Below are positions 60,035 through 64,000 of a stretch of DNA of 64,000 nucleotides, piece by piece. The notes below the pieces were generated by a model. The model was not told the DNA's origin, made no database searches, and was given only the letters and a program-made list of their open reading frames with translations. Made by a program: the position numbers and the translations under genes. Location: NCBI RefSeq assembly GCF_003001675.1, contig NZ_PVYW01000026.1:1-64000 (forward strand), read 5' to 3'. The number at the start of each line of letters is the position of its first letter. The stretch's first letter is position 1. The DNA comes from Cohnella sp. SGD-V74 (lineage in GTDB: Bacteria; Bacillota; Bacilli; Paenibacillales; Paenibacillaceae).

Positions 60035-61873
60035 CTACCACCCCCCAAGATTTTCGTTTTCGCAAGGCAAGCGAATGGTAACGCAGGTATAGGAGCCCTG
60101 CACGCTATCTATCGAGAGCCCGCAGCTTTTGCCGTAGTGGAGCTGCAGACGTTTATGCACGTTTTCCAGACCCAGCCCGTTTTTGCTGGCGACGATCGGC
60201 GTGTCGGAGTCCCCTTGCAGAACGGCTTGCAGGTCGGCGAGCACCTGCGGGTCGACTCCGGCGCCGTCGTCGCGGATTTCGACGAGCAGCATGCTGTCGT
60301 TTTCCACCCGGACGGCGATTTCGATGCGCACGCTGCCGCCTCGCGGAGCCGCGTGATGGACGGCGTTTTCGACGATCGGCTGCATGCACATTTTGGGAAT
60401 GGCATAGCGCAGCACGTCCTGGGGCAGATCCGCCGTCAATTCGAAGCCGCTGCCTTCCATGAAGTTAATGAACCGCACGTAGCTTTGGATGTTGGCCAAT
60501 TCCTCGCCCAGGGCTACGGTATCGCCGCGCCATTTCATGCTGTAGCGAAGCAGCGAGCCGAGCGACACGAGCGCCTCGGCGATCGCAGGCTGCCGCTGAA
60601 CCTCCGCCAGCATGCGGATCGATTCCAGCGCGTTGTACAGAAAATGCGAATTGATCTGCGAATGCAGCGAGTGCAGCTGCGCATTTTTGGCGATCAACTG
60701 CTTATCCACGACCTGCGTCATCAGACGCTTGATTTCATCCAGCATATTGTTGTAGCTGACGGCCACTTCGTCGATTTCGTCTCCGGTTTCGTTTTCTCCC
60801 AGGCCGGTATCGATCTTCGCGTCCAGCTGTCCTTGCCGCACCTTGCGCATGGACGCCAGCACTCGGTTTAATCGGCGGAAAATGCGGCGGGTCGTGTGCG
60901 AAACGAGGAGCAGCATCATCAGAAGCACGCACAGCGTAATCGCCACCACCCATACGTACCAGCTGCGCGGCCCCTCCATCAGCGCTTGATGGGAGGCGAC
61001 GTCCACCACGTAGGCGTTCAAGGGCGCAATGTAGCGGTATATCGCGTAATACGTATGATCTCCGGCTTGGACCTTGATCGGGCTTTTCTCCTGCAGCATA
61101 TCCAGCTGTCCGTGAATGCGGCCCAAAATATTTTGCAGCTCTTCGCCGGCATTGGCCGCAAACGAATGCTCCGGGTTGTATACGAAGCGCGAAGGGTCCT
61201 TGCCGTCCATGACGACGGAAAAGAAATCCCCTCCGGTCTCTTCCAACAAGTCGCTGAAAAACTTGCCGTGCCCGATGCGGATTTCCATAATGCTCGGATG
61301 CTTGTTCTGCTGGCCCTGAAGGCGTACGAGCCGGTAGTAGGAGAGCGTATGCTCGCCGTCCCTCAACGCAAACAGGCGATAGGCCGAGCCGCCTTCCTCG
61401 CGCAGCGAGACCCAATAATCCTGCGGCCAAAACCGGTCATAATGGTAGATTTCAGGCCAGATTTCGTACAATTCCGGATTATCGACGTAGAAGCTCAGCT
61501 CGTCGATCGACTCGTTGCTTTTGATCATGTTGTGCATCTGCTCGAATTGGTTTTGCCTGAATTTCACGAGACGCAAGCCGTCCGCGCGCATGTTCGAATG
61601 AATGAAGTCGATAAAGGCCTTCTGGGTCAGCGCGGTGGAGGAAGCGTTTTCAACCATGTTCATCCTGCCCCGCAGCCGTTCGTCCAGCCGCGAAACATGG
61701 CTGCTCCCGGTAGCCATGGCCTCCTCGTACAGCTGGGTTTCCTTGAACCGGATAAACAAAAAAGAAACCGCGATGGCAGGGATGGCGATCATCAGGCTGA
61801 AGGCCAAAAACAGCTTTCGCGAAATGCGGGAGTTTCGGTAAATTCTTTTTATTTTCGTCAACGGCGCCTTCAA
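60035..61873 (-). CDS. YesM-type sensor histidine kinase
   Basis: A 612-residue membrane kinase. A first helix (about 20-40) and a second (about 285-310) frame an extracytoplasmic dCache-like sensor; a HAMP segment, the phosphoacceptor region QINSHFLYNALESIR (His; most relatives have Pro where this has Ser), and a HATPase domain with VENAVHHA and GLGLENVHKRL follow. The TTG at 61873 is set by GGGGAGG 8 nt upstream. It works with the YesN-type regulator and probably senses a sugar or its binding protein. Confidence 0.9.
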   Translation of the reverse strand: MKAPLTKIKRIYRNSRISRKLFLAFSLMIAIPAIAVSFLFIRFKETQLYEEAMATGSSHVSRLDERLRGRMNMVENASSTALTQKAFIDFIHSNMRADGLRLVKFRQNQFEQMHNMIKSNESIDELSFYVDNPELYEIWPEIYHYDRFWPQDYWVSLREEGGSAYRLFALRDGEHTLSYYRLVRLQGQQNKHPSIMEIRIGHGKFFSDLLEETGGDFFSVVMDGKDPSRFVYNPEHSFAANAGEELQNILGRIHGQLDMLQEKSPIKVQAGDHTYYAIYRYIAPLNAYVVDVASHQALMEGPRSWYVWVVAITLCVLLMMLLLVSHTTRRIFRRLNRVLASMRKVRQGQLDAKIDTGLGENETGDEIDEVAVSYNNMLDEIKRLMTQVVDKQLIAKNAQLHSLHSQINSHFLYNALESIRMLAEVQRQPAIAEALVSLGSLLRYSMKWRGDTVALGEELANIQSYVRFINFMEGSGFELTADLPQDVLRYAIPKMCMQPIVENAVHHAAPRGGSVRIEIAVRVENDSMLLVEIRDDGAGVDPQVLADLQAVLQGDSDTPIVASKNGLGLENVHKRLQLHYGKSCGLSIDSVQGSYTCVTIRLPCENENLGGW

Positions 61874-61947
61874 TTCGATGCCCTCCCCACCTCCGTAATA
61901 TACCATATCTTGATGCGCGGACGTTAGGGCGTGCCGGCATTAGCGGG

Positions 61948-62172
61948 GATGGAGTTGTCTCGTACGTCATCCAAGTTGCTGTGAAAGATAATCGATGAAC
62001 AAGGTGCAAGAGGTATGTACCTCCTTCCGATGCTATACGCTCCTGAAATCTGAATAGGTAAACTCGTTAATAGGTGATTTCAGGAGCGTATTAGGCATTC
62101 TCCAGGAGATACATACCCCTTCTTTTATATATCGATCATCTCAAGCAACTTTGCCTGCAAGACAACCCCATC
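61948..62172 (+). repeat. Nested palindromic element, copy C (full form)
   Basis: Outer GATGG-a-GTTGTC (61948-61959) with GACAAC-c-CCATC (62161-62172); AAGTTGCT with AGCAACTT; ATCGAT with ATCGAT; inner GGTATGTA-C-CTCCT with AGGAG-A-TACATACC (one mismatch); innermost ATACGCTCCTGAAATC (62035-62050) with its perfect 16-bp complement (62076-62091). TTCTTTTA follows the inner stem on the plus strand. It lies between the sugar-binding lipoprotein gene and the kinase gene, both on the minus strand. Confidence 0.93.
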
Positions 62173-62190
62173 GCCGCGCATAGCCGCGCT

Positions 62191-63864
62191 TTATTCGGAC
62201 ATTTTGGCTTTGCGGGCGTCCAGCTCGGCTTGGCGGTAAGCCATGACCTGGTCGAAGCCGTAATTGTCGCGGCGGGTCAGATAGCTCTCGAAAATTTTAT
62301 CGAAAGCGGCTTCGTCCTTGGCCGTGATCAGTTCGGGAAGCGTCTCTTCCCAGTTCTGGGAAATGCGCGACCAGGATACCGCGACCTCGGAATCGCCGAG
62401 CGGATCGAGGTTCTTGTAGATACCGCTGTCGATGTCGGCCTGCGCGTTGGCGAAGTCCTCCATTTGCTTGATGACAGGCGCTTTCTCCGGTCTCCATTGG
62501 TTGACGATGACCGGGTTGCGCATCATCCAGTACGTATCCATAATGCCGTATTCCTTTTCCAGCTTCTCGATATCGGTTTCAAGCAGTTGCGCCATGTCCG
62601 GCTTCAGCTGCGGCTTGCCGTCCTTCGTCTCCCACGTTTCGCCTTCTTTGCCGAGGAACAAATCCCGCTGTCCTTCCTCGCTGGCGAGGTAAGTCAGGAA
62701 ACGGATGGCGCGCTCCGGATGTTTGGTCGACTTGCTGATCATCGTCACCATCCAGCCGTCCATGTTGCCGGGGAACAGTTTGGCGCTGTCGCCATTGCTG
62801 TTCTGCGGTCCGTCGACCGCGATGTAGTACGACTCCGGGTTGGCGCTCGCTGCCAGCATCGGGTTGACGGCGGTCATCCCCGTCCATTCGCGGATCATCA
62901 TGAAATAGCGGGCGTTATTCGTTTTCTCCTCCACCTGCGTATCGGAATCGACCAGGAAGTCGACGTTGATCAGTCCGCGCTCGTAAGCGGTGCGGAACGT
63001 TTTCAGCCAGGCGACGTAGTCGGGATCGGTAAAGCGGTCGTACACTTTGCCGTCTTTCTCATACGGAACGGCGAGCAGGTTTTGCAAATACTCGGTCATC
63101 CCGTAAGGGACGTTGCCCTGCGCGAAGAACGGGCTCATCGGTTGCCCTTTGTACTGGGAATATTGATCCTTCAGCAGCTGCAGCGCGTTCAGGAAGCCTT
63201 CCCGCGTCGTCAGATCCGGGCGGCCCATCTCCTCGTACAAATCCTTGCGCACGAGGAACGTCTGGTTGGCGGCGGTCATGCCGGTTTCATGCATCAGATT
63301 GGGGCTGTAAGAGTCGTTGGGCACCCCGTACGTGTTGCCGTTTTCCTGGCGGTACCACTTCAGCGTGCCGTCGCCCGCCACCTTGAAGAAATACGGATCG
63401 TATTGCTCGGCCAGCTCGTTCAGCGCGTACACGTGGTCGCCTTCCCACAGCTTTTTGACAGCGGTTTCCCAAGAGCCCATGCTGATCAGGTCCGGCAGCT
63501 TGCCCGACGTCATCATCAGCGTCGCCTGCTCATTGGCGTCGCCGGACGGAACCTCGATTTTAACGTTGACGCCCGTTTTTTCCGTGATGTATTTGGAGTT
63601 CAGGCTGTCCCCCCAGGTGCGGCCGTACCAGGAAGCGCCTACGAACCAGGTCAGATCGACGGGACTCGTATCCAGCTGCCATGCGGCTGCGTCGGGATTC
63701 GGCGCCGTCTCCCCCGAAGCGGTCGCGGACGGAGATTGCGAGCTGGCCGAAGGTTGGGCGCTCGGCTTGCTCTCCTCGGATTTGGAGCATGCGGCCAGGA
63801 GGCCCAGCGCGAGAATCGCCGCCAAAATAAGAGACGTCCCCTGTTTCATCGATCTACGCATCAT
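62191..63864 (-). CDS. Extracellular solute-binding lipoprotein (LplA/family 1 type)
   Basis: A 557-residue carbohydrate-binding component of an ABC importer, tethered by a lipobox Cys (LAAC, about residue 26) followed by a Ser/Pro/Ala-rich linker (about 27-55). The size and the segment VNVKIEVPSGDANEQATLMMTSGKLPDL fit the large Paenibacillus LplA group. It lies just downstream of a permease gene and upstream of YesM/YesN, a standard sugar-uptake module; beta-glucan oligosaccharides are a possible substrate given the nearby GH16 gene. Confidence 0.9.
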   Translation of the reverse strand: MMRRSMKQGTSLILAAILALGLLAACSKSEESKPSAQPSASSQSPSATASGETAPNPDAAAWQLDTSPVDLTWFVGASWYGRTWGDSLNSKYITEKTGVNVKIEVPSGDANEQATLMMTSGKLPDLISMGSWETAVKKLWEGDHVYALNELAEQYDPYFFKVAGDGTLKWYRQENGNTYGVPNDSYSPNLMHETGMTAANQTFLVRKDLYEEMGRPDLTTREGFLNALQLLKDQYSQYKGQPMSPFFAQGNVPYGMTEYLQNLLAVPYEKDGKVYDRFTDPDYVAWLKTFRTAYERGLINVDFLVDSDTQVEEKTNNARYFMMIREWTGMTAVNPMLAASANPESYYIAVDGPQNSNGDSAKLFPGNMDGWMVTMISKSTKHPERAIRFLTYLASEEGQRDLFLGKEGETWETKDGKPQLKPDMAQLLETDIEKLEKEYGIMDTYWMMRNPVIVNQWRPEKAPVIKQMEDFANAQADIDSGIYKNLDPLGDSEVAVSWSRISQNWEETLPELITAKDEAAFDKIFESYLTRRDNYGFDQVMAYRQAELDARKAKMSE

Positions 63865-63907
63865 TGCATGATCATCCTTTCTCTGCTGTTAATGATATAT
63901 TTTTTAA

Positions 63908-64000
63908 TCACCCTTTAATAGCGCCGATCATGACCCCTTTGACCAGATAGCGCTGAATGAAGGGATAAAACGCCAGAATGGGCAGCGTGGCGACCATCAT
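63908..64000 (-). CDS. Carbohydrate ABC transporter permease, C-terminal end (partial)
   Basis: The last 30 codons of a minus-strand gene that runs off the window. The residues PILAFYPFIQRYLVKGVMIG and the final AIKG match the typical C-terminus of LplC/YtcP-type permeases (PIxxxYPFxQKYFVKGxMxGxxKG). It precedes the binding-protein gene, forming one transporter operon. Confidence 0.88.
   Translation of the reverse strand: MMVATLPILAFYPFIQRYLVKGVMIGAIKG

Overview
The window looks like chromosomal DNA of a GC-rich, endospore-forming, aerobic Gram-positive bacterium of the Paenibacillaceae (Cohnella/Paenibacillus-like). The evidence is two alpha/beta-type SASPs, GerQ, YlbJ, Sda, a Spo0E-type phosphatase and YheC/D, the heme A enzymes CtaA and CtaB with a SCO protein, a tRNA-Trp T-box, and a YesM/YesN two-component system beside an Lpl-type sugar transporter. 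Most gene neighbourhoods resemble Bacillus subtilis blocks (yumB/yumC; yutJ-yuzB-yutI; lipA-yutD with a YunA-like peptidase; mntABCD; ycgR-ycgQ; pepF-yjbI-ppnK). This comes from reading the sequence and recalling families; no database search was possible.

Layout. 1-0.3 kb: a possible IS605-type right end. 0.3-4.9 kb: aspartase, then NDH-2 facing a YumC-type ferredoxin/flavodoxin reductase across a regulatory region with a Rex-like operator. 4.6-7.0 kb: small zinc-ribbon protein, the sporulation checkpoint protein Sda with DnaA boxes upstream, a YheC/D ATP-grasp protein and a Spo0E-like phosphatase. 7.5-10 kb: an isolated, AT-richer phage tail-fibre/XkdX cassette followed by a 52-bp tandem array. 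10-14.2 kb: Fe-S carrier, MqnE (futalosine menaquinone route), a second NDH-2-like flavoprotein, YuzB and Nfu. 14.2-23 kb: SDR, HEPN protein, CtaA, thioredoxin, lipoprotein, DUF2515, MurJ-type flippase, DUF456 and HAD hydrolase. 23-27 kb: mntABCD-like metal importer. 27-31 kb: a class B PBP in an operon with a transglutaminase and a membrane protein. 31-38.9 kb: MFS pump, a YjcZ-like microprotein, Toprim protein, SCO, CtaB, GerQ, YfhP, SASP, YlaF-like protein and TrpS with its T-box. 39-41.3 kb: ycgRQ-like pair behind a Zur-like box. 41.3-51.4 kb: second SASP, PepF, DUF2225, truncated haemoglobin, YlbJ, NAD kinase, YutD with a long repetitive tail, LipA and an M23 peptidase. 51.4-54.4 kb: kduD-deoR-kduI pectin/uronate genes between 46-bp and 53-bp tandem arrays. 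54.5-55.3 kb: a Vsr/DUF559-like nuclease behind a leader terminator. 55.6-64 kb: a secreted GH16/CBM56 beta-1,3-glucanase, YesN-YesM regulators, a sugar-binding lipoprotein and the end of its permease.

How the parts fit. NDH-2, CtaA, CtaB, SCO and MqnE serve an aerobic menaquinone respiratory chain. Sda and Spo0E-like proteins both restrain the sporulation phosphorelay. The right end is a carbohydrate-foraging region.

The most unusual structure is a family of three nested palindromic elements (about 23.17-23.31, 27.15-27.37 and 61.95-62.17 kb). Paired substitutions in opposite arms keep the inner stem, and a T-rich tract follows the stem in the same orientation in every copy. Three unrelated-looking intergenic minisatellites (52, 46 and 53 bp) are the second unusual feature.
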